Shown here one piece after another: positions 33,748 through 41,872 of a stretch of 64,000 nucleotides of DNA (position 1 is the stretch's first letter; each line of letters starts with the position of its first letter). The DNA lies in contig OZ241368.1 in NCBI GenBank assembly GCA_965200525.1, positions 4,712,001-4,776,000 of the forward strand, given 5' to 3'. The notes below the pieces were generated by a model. That model made no database searches, was not told the origin of the DNA, and worked only from the letters and a program-made list of their open reading frames with translations. A program made the translations under genes and the position numbers. The DNA is from JANNPJ01 sp965200525. Lineage in GTDB: Bacteria; Actinomycetota; Actinomycetes; Actinomycetales; Kineosporiaceae.

Positions 33748-33767
33748 AGCCGGTATCCTCACCGGCT
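33748..33767 (+). terminator. Short hairpin after the DUF2252 gene
   Basis: agccggt and accggct form a 7-bp stem with loop atcctc, 8 bp after the stop codon, followed by the AT-rich gaattaat. A weak factor-independent terminator is plausible. Confidence 0.45.
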
Positions 33768-33855
33768 GAATTAATCAGACGGCGACCGCGCCGTCACTCA
33801 GCGGGTCTTGACTTGCCCTGCGCGACAACCTGACGTCCGGCAGCAGGGAGACCCG

Positions 33856-35031
33856 ATGTCCCAGAACTCCCAGCCTCGACCACTGTCCGCCACCCGGGTG
33901 GCGATCACGGCCGACCGGCGCGGCGCCGAGCTGGCCGCCTCCCTGCAGCGGCTCGGGGCCACGGTGGTCTGGGGCTCGACCATGACCGCGGTCGCCCCGG
34001 AGCTCGACAGCCTGCTCGAGGTCGAGACCCGGGCCCTGCTGGGCGCCGACCCGACCTGGCTGGCCGTCTCGACCGGCAGCGGTCTGCGGGCCTGGCTCCA
34101 GGCGGCCGAGGGATTCGGGCTGGCCACCGAGGTCGAGGCCCTGCTGCGGGCCACCCGCACGGTCGCGCGGGGCTCCAAGAGTCACGGCGCGCTTCGGGCC
34201 CTCGGGATCGAGCCGGAGTTCGTCTCGCCCAAGGAGACGATGGACGACATCTGTTCCTGGCTGAGCGACCGGATCGGCCCGGGCGACGTGCTGGCCGCGC
34301 AGGTCCACGGGGGTGAGGTGATCGGCACCCTGGACGCCCTGCGGCTCAAGGTGCGCGCGGTGCTGACCGTGGCCCCCTACCGCTGGGTGCTGCCGGACGA
34401 CACCGGGCCGGCCCGGCAGGTGATCGAGCAGATCCTGGCCGGGGGCATCGACGTCCTGGCCGAGACCAGCGCCCCGAGCGTGCGCAACCTGTTCGCGATC
34501 GCCGACGGGATGGGCGCGCGGGCCGAGTTGCTGCGGGTCCTTCGGGCCCAGGTCTGCATCGCCGCGGTCGGCTCGGTGACGGCCCGCGCGTTCGAGGAGG
34601 TTGGCGTCTCGGTCGACCTGATGCCGACCCGCCCGCGCACCGCCGATCTGCTGCGCTCGATCGTGCACTGGTCGGCCACCCGCGACCTGCGCGAGGCCGA
34701 CCTGGCCCCGGCCGAGGCGGGGGCCCCGGGCTCGTCGCTGGCGATCGAGCTGGTTCCCGGGGCAACCGCGGTCAAGATCGGGCCGCAGGTGGTCCGGCTC
34801 GGCCGCCAGGAGTTCGCGGTGCTGGCCGCCCTGGTCCGCCGGCCCGGGGTGGTGATCCGGCCCGAGGATCTGGCCCTGCAGGCCTGGGGGCATCGAGCTC
34901 CGGACGACGCGACCCGAATTCGCCACCACATCGCCCGGATCCGGCGCAAGCTGGCCGATCAGGCCGGCTGCGTGCAGACCGTTCGCAACGTCGGCTACCG
35001 CTACCAGCCCTCCGCCGACTCGGACGCCTGA
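33856..35031 (+). CDS. Uroporphyrinogen-III synthase-like protein fused to an OmpR-type DNA-binding domain
   Basis: A 391-residue fusion. Residues 10-270 follow the HemD fold (RVAITADRRGAELAASLQRLGATVVWGSTM, AVSTGSGLRAWLQAAEGFG, DVLAEPS-like DVLAETSAPSVRNLF, CIAAVGSVTARAFEEVGV). Residues 300-385 are a winged helix (VRLGRQEFAVLAALVRRPGVVIRPEDLALQAWG, DDATRIRHHIARIRRKL, VQTVRNVGYRY). Similar actinobacterial proteins are thought to regulate nitrate/nitrite assimilation, in keeping with the operon downstream. Whether the HemD part is catalytic or a sensor, for instance of sirohaem precursors, is unknown. ATG 33856 follows CAGGGAG. Confidence 0.92.
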   Translation: MSQNSQPRPLSATRVAITADRRGAELAASLQRLGATVVWGSTMTAVAPELDSLLEVETRALLGADPTWLAVSTGSGLRAWLQAAEGFGLATEVEALLRATRTVARGSKSHGALRALGIEPEFVSPKETMDDICSWLSDRIGPGDVLAAQVHGGEVIGTLDALRLKVRAVLTVAPYRWVLPDDTGPARQVIEQILAGGIDVLAETSAPSVRNLFAIADGMGARAELLRVLRAQVCIAAVGSVTARAFEEVGVSVDLMPTRPRTADLLRSIVHWSATRDLREADLAPAEAGAPGSSLAIELVPGATAVKIGPQVVRLGRQEFAVLAALVRRPGVVIRPEDLALQAWGHRAPDDATRIRHHIARIRRKLADQAGCVQTVRNVGYRYQPSADSDA

Positions 35032-35087
35032 GCCACCACCCTGAGCCGCGGTGTGCGCGGCAAATGCGACGAGAACTTGCTGGCGGT

Positions 35088-35125
35088 GTAGCGCTGCCGA
35101 AACGTAAATGTCATCTGCCCTTTTA
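35088..35125 (+). promoter_or_regulatory. Candidate GlnR box upstream of the nitrate operon
   Basis: gtagc-N6-gaaac-N6-gtcat-N6-tttta keeps the spacing of the actinobacterial GlnR consensus (gTnAC-N6-GaAAC repeated). The first gaaac is exact, the two gTnAC-like half-sites have one mismatch each, and the last half-site is poor. It ends 43 bp before the transporter start at 35169. Confidence 0.45.
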
Positions 35126-35168
35126 GTTTTGAGTGGTCAGCGAAACGGACGAACAAGGGCAGCGAATC

Positions 35169-36554
35169 ATGACCAGCACCCCGCTCACCCCCACCCGATC
35201 CGGCGGCGACCGCTCCGGTGCGGTGGCCGGCGACAGCCGCTGGATCAGCGACTGGCGGCCCGAGGACGAGACGTTCTGGGCCGAGACCGGGCGCCCGATC
35301 GCCCGCCGCAACCTGATCTTCTCGATCCTCTCCGAGCACATCGGCTTCTCGGTCTGGACCGTGTGGTCGGTGCTGGTGCTGTTCATGGGCCCGCAGTACG
35401 GGATCAGCCCGGCCGACAAGTTCCTGCTCACGTCGGTCCCGGCGCTGGTCGGCTCGGTGCTGCGGATTCCCTACACGTTCGCCGTGGCCCGGTTCGGCGG
35501 CCGTAACTGGACCGTCTTCAGCGCGTTGCTGCTGCTGGTCCCGGTGATCGCGACGGCCGTCGTGCTCAAGCCGGGCGTCTCGCTGGGCACGCTGCTGGTC
35601 GTGGCCGCCCTGGCCGGTGTCGGCGGCGGCAACTTCGCCTCCTCGATGGCCAACATCAACGCCTACTACCCGGACCGCGAGAAGGGCTGGGCGCTGGGCC
35701 TGAACGCCGGCGGTGGCAACATCGGGGTGGCCGCCGTCCAGCTGATCGGCCTGCTCGTGCTGGCCGTCTGGGGCAAGGAGCACCCACGTTACGTGCTGGG
35801 CATCTACCTGCCGCTGATCGTGCTGGCCGCCCTCGGCGCGGCACTGTTCATGAACAACCTGAGCGGCGTCCGCAACGACCGGCGCGGGATGCGCGACGTC
35901 GTCAAATACGCTGACACGTGGGTAATCTCGCTGCTCTACATCGGCACCTTCGGCTCGTTCATCGGTTTCGGGTTCGCCTTCGGCCAGGTGCTCCAGGTGC
36001 AGTTCAAGCCCGACTACCCGACCCCGATCGACGCCGCCTACATCACCTTTCTCGGGCCACTGATCGGCTCGCTGATCCGCCCGGTCGGCGGCCGGCTGGC
36101 CGACCGGTTCGGCGGGGCCCGGATCACCTTCTGGAACTTCGTGGCCATGGCCGTGGCCGCCTCGCTGGTGCTCACCGCCTCGATCCAGAAGTCGCTGCCG
36201 CTGTTCCTGACCGGCTTCATCGCCCTGTTCGTGTTCAGCGGGGTGGGCAACGGCTCCACCTACAAGATGATCCCGGCCCTGTTCCGGGCCCGGGCCGGCG
36301 AGAAGATCGTAGCCGGAGCCGACGCCCTGACCGAGTACGCGCAGGCCCGCCGGCTGTCGGCCGCGCTGATCGGCGTGGCCGGGGCGATCGGGGCCTTCGG
36401 CGGCGTGCTGGTCAACCTGGCCTTCCGGCAGTCGTTCCTGAACACCCAGAACGGCAATGCCGCCTACATCGTCTTCATCGCTTACTACGCGCTCTGTTTC
36501 GCCGTCACCTACCTGGTCTACCTGCGGCACCCGCGGGCCGCCACGGCGTCCTGA
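35169..36554 (+). CDS. narK: NarK-type nitrate/nitrite transporter (MFS)
   Basis: A 461-residue major-facilitator transporter with 12 membrane segments. The nitrate signature is present in GVGGGNFASSMANINAYYPDREKGWALGLNAGGGNIG, and a second related segment is FSGVGNGSTYKMIPALFRAR. It begins with a cytoplasmic stretch (WISDWRPEDETFWAETGRPIARRN) typical of actinobacterial NarK. The ATG at 35169 is preferred over a GTG at 35133. The stop is directly followed by the ATG of nitrate reductase (TGAATG). It imports nitrate for assimilation. Confidence 0.95.
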   Translation: MTSTPLTPTRSGGDRSGAVAGDSRWISDWRPEDETFWAETGRPIARRNLIFSILSEHIGFSVWTVWSVLVLFMGPQYGISPADKFLLTSVPALVGSVLRIPYTFAVARFGGRNWTVFSALLLLVPVIATAVVLKPGVSLGTLLVVAALAGVGGGNFASSMANINAYYPDREKGWALGLNAGGGNIGVAAVQLIGLLVLAVWGKEHPRYVLGIYLPLIVLAALGAALFMNNLSGVRNDRRGMRDVVKYADTWVISLLYIGTFGSFIGFGFAFGQVLQVQFKPDYPTPIDAAYITFLGPLIGSLIRPVGGRLADRFGGARITFWNFVAMAVAASLVLTASIQKSLPLFLTGFIALFVFSGVGNGSTYKMIPALFRARAGEKIVAGADALTEYAQARRLSAALIGVAGAIGAFGGVLVNLAFRQSFLNTQNGNAAYIVFIAYYALCFAVTYLVYLRHPRAATAS

Positions 36555-38672
36555 ATGGCGCTGCTCACCGGGCCGGGCGCCACGACGATCGCCACTCACT
36601 GCCCCTACTGCTCGCTGCAGTGCGGAATCACCCTCGACCCGAGCGTCCGGCCGGTCGCGCTCGCGGCCCAGGAGGACTTCCCGACCAACCGGGGCGGGCT
36701 GTGCGCCAAGGGCTGGACCGCGGCCGAGTTGCTGGCCCACCCGGATCGGCTGAGCACGCCGCTGGTGCGCGACCACCGGGACCAGCCGTTGCGCCCGGCG
36801 AGCTGGGACGACGCGCTCGACCGGGTGGCCGGGGCGATCCGGGCGGCCCAGGACCGGTACGGGCGCGACGGCGTCGGCCTGTTCGGCGGCGGCGGCCTGA
36901 CCAACGAGAAGGCCTACCAGTTCGGCAAGTTCGCCCGGGCCACGCTGGGCACGGCGATGATCGACTACAACGGCCGGTTCTGCATGTCCTCGGCCGCCAA
37001 CGCCGCCACCCGGGCCTTCGGGATCGACCGCGGCCTGCCGTTCCCGCTGGCCGATCTGGCCGAGACCGACGTGCTGATGCTGGTCGGCAGCAATCCGGCC
37101 GACACGATGCCGCCGGCCATGCAGTTCGTCGACGCCGTCCACAAGCGCGGCGGCCGGCTGATCGTCGTCGACCCCCGGCTGACCCGGACGGCGGCCGGGG
37201 CCCGGCTGCACCTGCAACCGGTCCCGGGCACCGACCTGGCCCTGGCCAACGGCCTGCTCAACGTGCTGATCCGCGAGCGCCTGGTCGATCAGGACTACAT
37301 CGACGCGCGGACCACCGGGTTCGAGTCCGTCCGCCGGGCGGTGCGCCTGTACTGGCCCGACCGGGTCGAGCGGATCACCGGCATCCCCGAGGCCGACCTG
37401 GTGGCGGCCGCCCACCTGCTGGCCGAGGCCGACCGGGCGATGATCCTCACCGCCCGGGGGGCCGAGCAGCACCGTTCCGGCTCGGACACGGCGGTGGCGT
37501 TCATCAACCTGGCCCTGGCTCTCGGCCTGCCCGGCCGGCCGTTCTGCGGGTACGGCACGGTGACCGGTCAGGGCAACGGGCAGGGCGGGCGCGAGCACGG
37601 CCAGAAGGCCGACCAGCTGCCCGGCTACCGCCGGCTCGACGACCCGGCGGCCCGGGCCCACGTGGCCGCGGTGTGGGGGATCGACCCGGTCGAGCTGCCG
37701 GCGCCGGGCCGGTCGGCCTACGAGATGCTCGACCGGCTCGGCACCGACGGCGGCGTCCACGCGCTCTGGGTGGTGGCCTCGAACGTGGTGGTCTCGGCGC
37801 CCCGGGCCGGCCACGTCGCCGACCGGCTGCGGTCCCTGGACTTCCTGGCCGTCTCCGACATCTTCCTGTCCGAGACGGCGGCGATGGCCGACGTCGTCCT
37901 GCCCTGCACCCAGTGGGCCGAGGAGAGCGGCACAATGACCAATCTCGAGGGCCGGGTGATCCTGCGCCAGGCGGCGATCAGCCCGCCGGACGGCGTCCGC
38001 TCCGACCTGTGGGTGATGCGCGAGCTGGCCGAACGGCTCGAGCGCCCGCCGCTGCTCGACGATCCGGAGGAGATCTTCGAGGAGCTGCGCCGGGCCAGCG
38101 CCGGCGGCAAGGCCGACTACGCCGGCATCAGCTACCGGCGGATCACCGCCGAGCAGGGCGTCTTCTGGCCCTGCCCCTCGACCCGGCACCCGGGCACGCC
38201 GAGGTTGTTCACCGAGGACTTCCCGACCCCCGACCGGCGGGCCCGGTTCCACCCGGTCGAGCAGGTCGGGGCGGCCGAGACGCCGGACGCCGAGTACCCG
38301 TACTACCTGACCACCGGCCGGTTGCTGCGGCAGTACCAGTCCGGCACCCAGACCCGTAGGGTGCGCTCGCTGGCCGAGGGCGAGCCCGAGGCCGTGGTCG
38401 AGCTGCACGCCACCCTGGCCCGCCGGGTCGGGGTGGGCGCCGGCGACCTGGTCGCGCTGCGCACGCGCCGCGGCCGGGCCGTGATGCGGGTGCGGATCGC
38501 CGAGGGCATCCGAGCCGACACGGTGTTCGCGCCGTTCCACTTCGGCGGGGCCTCGGCCGTCAACCTGCTCACCAATCCCGCGCTCGACCCCTACTCGCGT
38601 ATGCCCGAGTTCAAGGCCTGCGCGGTCGCCGTCGAACCGATCACCCCCACCCCGGAGGACCCCGATGCATGA
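36555..38672 (+). CDS. Assimilatory nitrate reductase catalytic subunit (molybdopterin)
   Basis: A 705-residue molybdoenzyme reducing nitrate to nitrite. An N-terminal 4Fe-4S motif (CPYCSLQCGI, then GGLCAKGW) is followed by molybdopterin-binding segments GLFGGGGLTNEKAYQFGKFAR, YNGRFCMSSAANAATRAFG and VGSNPADTMPPAMQF. The C-terminal MoCo-binding domain includes YYLTTGRLLRQYQSGTQTRR. No flavin or BFD-like extension is seen, so an outside electron donor is needed. It shares an operon with narK and nirBD. Confidence 0.94.
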   Translation: MALLTGPGATTIATHCPYCSLQCGITLDPSVRPVALAAQEDFPTNRGGLCAKGWTAAELLAHPDRLSTPLVRDHRDQPLRPASWDDALDRVAGAIRAAQDRYGRDGVGLFGGGGLTNEKAYQFGKFARATLGTAMIDYNGRFCMSSAANAATRAFGIDRGLPFPLADLAETDVLMLVGSNPADTMPPAMQFVDAVHKRGGRLIVVDPRLTRTAAGARLHLQPVPGTDLALANGLLNVLIRERLVDQDYIDARTTGFESVRRAVRLYWPDRVERITGIPEADLVAAAHLLAEADRAMILTARGAEQHRSGSDTAVAFINLALALGLPGRPFCGYGTVTGQGNGQGGREHGQKADQLPGYRRLDDPAARAHVAAVWGIDPVELPAPGRSAYEMLDRLGTDGGVHALWVVASNVVVSAPRAGHVADRLRSLDFLAVSDIFLSETAAMADVVLPCTQWAEESGTMTNLEGRVILRQAAISPPDGVRSDLWVMRELAERLERPPLLDDPEEIFEELRRASAGGKADYAGISYRRITAEQGVFWPCPSTRHPGTPRLFTEDFPTPDRRARFHPVEQVGAAETPDAEYPYYLTTGRLLRQYQSGTQTRRVRSLAEGEPEAVVELHATLARRVGVGAGDLVALRTRRGRAVMRVRIAEGIRADTVFAPFHFGGASAVNLLTNPALDPYSRMPEFKACAVAVEPITPTPEDPDA

Positions 38673-39018
38673 CAGAAGCACCCCCCGATTCCTGCAGGGC
38701 GTCTTCACTCTCGAAGGCACCGGCCTGGACGCGCCGTTCCTGCTCGACCCCTCGCTGAGCTACACCGTGCCGGCCGGAGCCTCGACCCAGCCGGTCTACT
38801 TCCGCGGCGGCAACAGCAGCGACGAGCTGATCTACGTGAGCCTGGTCCGCGACGGCGCGCCGATGCGCTACTTCCCGATCGCGGCCAAGGGCGCCACCCA
38901 CGTCTCGCTGCGGGTGGTCGAGGACCTGCTGGCCGACTCGGTAATCGAGATCTTCGCCGCCGCCCCCAAGGGCACCGTGGCCACGGTGGTGGTCGACGTC
39001 GGCCTCGTCGAGATCTGA
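38665..39018 (+). CDS. Small hypothetical protein within the nitrate assimilation operon
   Basis: A 117-residue protein that overlaps the nitrate reductase end by 8 nt and has GGAGGACCCC before its ATG. It looks beta-rich (FLQGVFTLEG, YVSLVRDGAPMRYFPIAAKGATHVSLRVVEDL, TVATVVVDVGLVEI) with no cysteines. I do not recognise the family. Its position between reductase and nirB suggests an accessory or assembly role in nitrate/nitrite reduction; that is inference only. Confidence 0.8.
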   Translation: MHDRSTPRFLQGVFTLEGTGLDAPFLLDPSLSYTVPAGASTQPVYFRGGNSSDELIYVSLVRDGAPMRYFPIAAKGATHVSLRVVEDLLADSVIEIFAAAPKGTVATVVVDVGLVEI

Positions 39019-39047
39019 TCCGTCCACCCCGCTGCGAGGAGGTTGCC

Positions 39048-41558
39048 ATGACCCTGATCGAGAACGCCCCGGCCCCGGCCGGCACCGGAGCCCCGAAGGC
39101 CAAGCTGGTGGTGATCGGCAACGGCATGGCCGGAGCCCGGGCGCTGGAGGAGATCCTGCGCCGCGGCGGCGGCGAGAGCTTCGACGTCACCGTGTTCGGC
39201 GACGAGCCCTACGGCAACTACAACCGGATCCTGCTGTCCAACGTGCTGGCCGGGATCGAGGACACCGGCGAGATCTACCTGAACCCGATCGACTGGTACG
39301 CCGAGAACGGCATCGACCTGCGCTCCGGCGTGCGGGTGGTGCGGGTCGACCGGTACGCCCGGGTGGTGCACGCCGACGACGGCACCCGGATGCACTACGA
39401 CAAGCTGGTGATCGCCACCGGCAGCCGGTCGTTCTTCCCGCCGATGGACGGCATGTGGCTGGACGACAAGACCCTCACCCCGGGCGTCTTCGGGTTCCGC
39501 AGCCTGGACGACTGCACCGCGATGCTCGCCTACGCCCAGGACGCCCGGACGGCGGTGGTGATCGGCGGTGGTCTGCTCGGCCTGGAGGCGGCCCGGGGGT
39601 TGATGAATCACGGGCTCAAGACCCACGTGGTGCACGCGACGTCCACCCTGATGAACGCCCAGCTCGACGACACCGCCGGCGACATCCTGCGCCGCTCGGT
39701 CGAGGGGATCGGGATCGAGGTGCACACCGAGGCCCGGACCCGATCGGTGATCGTCCGGGACGGGCGGACCGCCGGCCTGGCGTTCGCCGACGGCACCGAG
39801 CTGGAGTGCGACATGGTCGTGGTCTCGGCCGGCATCCGGGCGAACGTCGGCCTGGCCCAGCGGGCCGGGTTGAGCGTGGAGCGGGCCATCGTGGTCGACG
39901 ACCACATGCGCTCGATCGACGACGACGACGTGTACGTGGTCGGCGAGTGCGCGCAGCACCGCGGGCAGGTCTACGGCCTGGTCGCCCCGCTCTGGGAGCA
40001 GGCCGAGGTGCTGGCCGACCACCTGACCCGGACCGACCTGTCCGCCGTCTACCAGGGCTCCCGGATGGCGACCAAGCTCAAGGTGGCCGGGGTCAGCGTG
40101 GCCTCGATGGGAATCAAGGCCCCCGAGCACCCGGACGACGAGTTCGTGCAGTTCTCCGAGCCCAAGCGGGGCATCTACAAGACCATCATCGTGCGCGACG
40201 GCAAGCTGGTCGGGGCCACCCTGCTCGGCGACACCAGCAAGGTCGCCTTCCTGATCCAGGCGTTCGACCGGGGGCTGCCCCTGCCGGAGGAACGCATCTC
40301 GCTGATGTTCGACATCGGCACCCCACCGGCCGAGGTCGGCGCGGCCGAACTGGCCGACGACGCCCAGGTCTGCAACTGCAACGGGGTCAGCAAGGGTGCT
40401 CTGGTGGCCTGCGTGCAGGGCGGCGAGAAGACGGTCACCGGGGTGATGGCCAAGACCCGGGCCGGCAAGGGCTGCGGCTCGTGCAAGAGCCTGGTCAGCC
40501 AGATCGTCGAGTGGGCGGCCGGCGGCGAGGTGGCTGAGGACCCGTCGGCGAACTGGTACGTGCCCGGCGTCCCCTACGACAAGCCCGAGCTGATGGACAA
40601 GATCCGCGAGCTGCAGCTGCACTCGGTGTCGTCGGTGTTCGCCGCGCTCGCCCCGGACGGCACCGAGGACGCCCAGTCCAAGATGGGGCTGGCCTCGCTG
40701 CTGCAGATGATGTGGGCCGACGAGTTCGTGGACGAGCGCGACGCCCGGTTCATCAACGACCGGGTGCACGCCAACATCCAGCGCGACGGCACGTTCTCGG
40801 TGGTGCCGCAGATGAAGGGCGGTGTGACCAGCGTCGAGCAGCTGCGGACCATCGCCGACGTGGCCGAGAAGTACGACGTCCCGATGATCAAACTCACCGG
40901 GGGCCAGCGGATCGACCTGCTCGGCCTGCGCAAGGAGGACCTGCCCGACGTCTGGGCCGACCTGGGCATGCCCTCCGGCTACGCCTACGGCAAGAGCTTC
41001 CGGACGGTGAAGACCTGCGTCGGCACCGACTTCTGCCGGTTCGGCGTCGGCGACTCGACCACGCTCGGGATCCGGATCGAGGAGCGGTTCCAGGGCATCG
41101 CCGGGCCGGGCAAGATGAAGCTGGCGGTGACCGGCTGCCCGCGCAACTGCGCCGAGGCGCTCTGCAAGGACCTCGGCGTGGTCGCGGTCGACGGCGGCCG
41201 GTGGGAGATCTACGTCGGCGGGGCCGCCGGGGCCCACATCCGCAAGGGCGACCTGCTGGCCACGGTCGACGACCCGGACCTGGTGATCACCCTGACCGGC
41301 CGGTTCCTGCAGTACTACCGGGAGAACGGCAAGTGGCTGGAGCGCACCTACGCCTGGGTGCCGCGGATCGGGATCGAGAAGATCCGGGCGGTGGTGCTGG
41401 ACGACGCCGAGGGGATCGCCGAGCGGCTGGACGCCGAGATGCAGAAGGCGGTGGACGCCTACGTGGACCCGTGGCAGGAACGCCAGGACCCGGCCACGCC
41501 GGGCCAGTTCCGCACGGCGCTGCCGCTGACCGTGCTGCCTCAGGTGGGCCGGTCGTGA
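39048..41558 (+). CDS. nirB: NAD(P)H nitrite reductase large subunit
   Basis: An 836-residue enzyme reducing nitrite to ammonium. N-terminal FAD domain (KLVVIGNGMAGARALEEIL) and NAD domain (TAVVIGGGLLGLEAARGLM); a BFD-type 2Fe-2S segment with VCNCNGVSKGAL and GKGCGSCKSLVSQ; then ferredoxin-like and sirohaem domains with TCVGTDFCRFGVGDST and VTGCPRNCAEA, whose four cysteines bind the Fe4S4-sirohaem centre. Ribosome site GAGGAGGTT. It is directly followed by nirD. Length is normal. Confidence 0.97.
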   Translation: MTLIENAPAPAGTGAPKAKLVVIGNGMAGARALEEILRRGGGESFDVTVFGDEPYGNYNRILLSNVLAGIEDTGEIYLNPIDWYAENGIDLRSGVRVVRVDRYARVVHADDGTRMHYDKLVIATGSRSFFPPMDGMWLDDKTLTPGVFGFRSLDDCTAMLAYAQDARTAVVIGGGLLGLEAARGLMNHGLKTHVVHATSTLMNAQLDDTAGDILRRSVEGIGIEVHTEARTRSVIVRDGRTAGLAFADGTELECDMVVVSAGIRANVGLAQRAGLSVERAIVVDDHMRSIDDDDVYVVGECAQHRGQVYGLVAPLWEQAEVLADHLTRTDLSAVYQGSRMATKLKVAGVSVASMGIKAPEHPDDEFVQFSEPKRGIYKTIIVRDGKLVGATLLGDTSKVAFLIQAFDRGLPLPEERISLMFDIGTPPAEVGAAELADDAQVCNCNGVSKGALVACVQGGEKTVTGVMAKTRAGKGCGSCKSLVSQIVEWAAGGEVAEDPSANWYVPGVPYDKPELMDKIRELQLHSVSSVFAALAPDGTEDAQSKMGLASLLQMMWADEFVDERDARFINDRVHANIQRDGTFSVVPQMKGGVTSVEQLRTIADVAEKYDVPMIKLTGGQRIDLLGLRKEDLPDVWADLGMPSGYAYGKSFRTVKTCVGTDFCRFGVGDSTTLGIRIEERFQGIAGPGKMKLAVTGCPRNCAEALCKDLGVVAVDGGRWEIYVGGAAGAHIRKGDLLATVDDPDLVITLTGRFLQYYRENGKWLERTYAWVPRIGIEKIRAVVLDDAEGIAERLDAEMQKAVDAYVDPWQERQDPATPGQFRTALPLTVLPQVGRS

Positions 41559-41872
41559 GGCTCGAGGAGATCCCGGTGGGAGAGGGCCGGACCCTGGCCG
41601 TCGACGGCCGGCAGGTGGCCGTGTTCCGGCTGCGCAGCGGCGAGCTGCGGGCCCTGGAGGCGGTCTGCCCGCACCGCGGCGGCCCTCTGGCCGACGGCCT
41701 GCTCGACGAGAAGGTCGTGGTGTGCCCGCTGCACGGGCGCAGCTACGACCTGCTCACCGGGGCCGAGACCAGCCAGGGCGACCCGCCGGTGTGCGCCTGG
41801 ACGGTGCACCTCGGCCCGAACCAGGAGATCACCGTGGCCCCGCTCGCCCCGAGTCCGGGCCCGCGAAGCTGA
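41555..41872 (+). CDS. nirD: Nitrite reductase small subunit, Rieske-type
   Basis: A 105-residue protein starting at GTG in a GTGA overlap with nirB. The Rieske 2Fe-2S ligands are visible as AVCPHRGG and VVCPLHGRSYDL (Cys-x-His ... Cys-x-x-His). It works with NirB in nitrite reduction. Its last 44 bp overlap the 3' end of the convergent histidine kinase gene, an unusually long tail overlap. Confidence 0.93.
   Translation: MRLEEIPVGEGRTLAVDGRQVAVFRLRSGELRALEAVCPHRGGPLADGLLDEKVVVCPLHGRSYDLLTGAETSQGDPPVCAWTVHLGPNQEITVAPLAPSPGPRS

Noticed and set aside
35001..38720. 1239-residue minus-strand frame under the nitrate operon
   Set aside because: Low-complexity composition and opposition to narK and nitrate reductase, which carry firm motifs, show that it is a shadow.
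38868..41237. 789-residue minus-strand frame opposite nirB
   Set aside because: It mirrors nirB codons; composition rich in His, Gln and Val, without recognisable domains.
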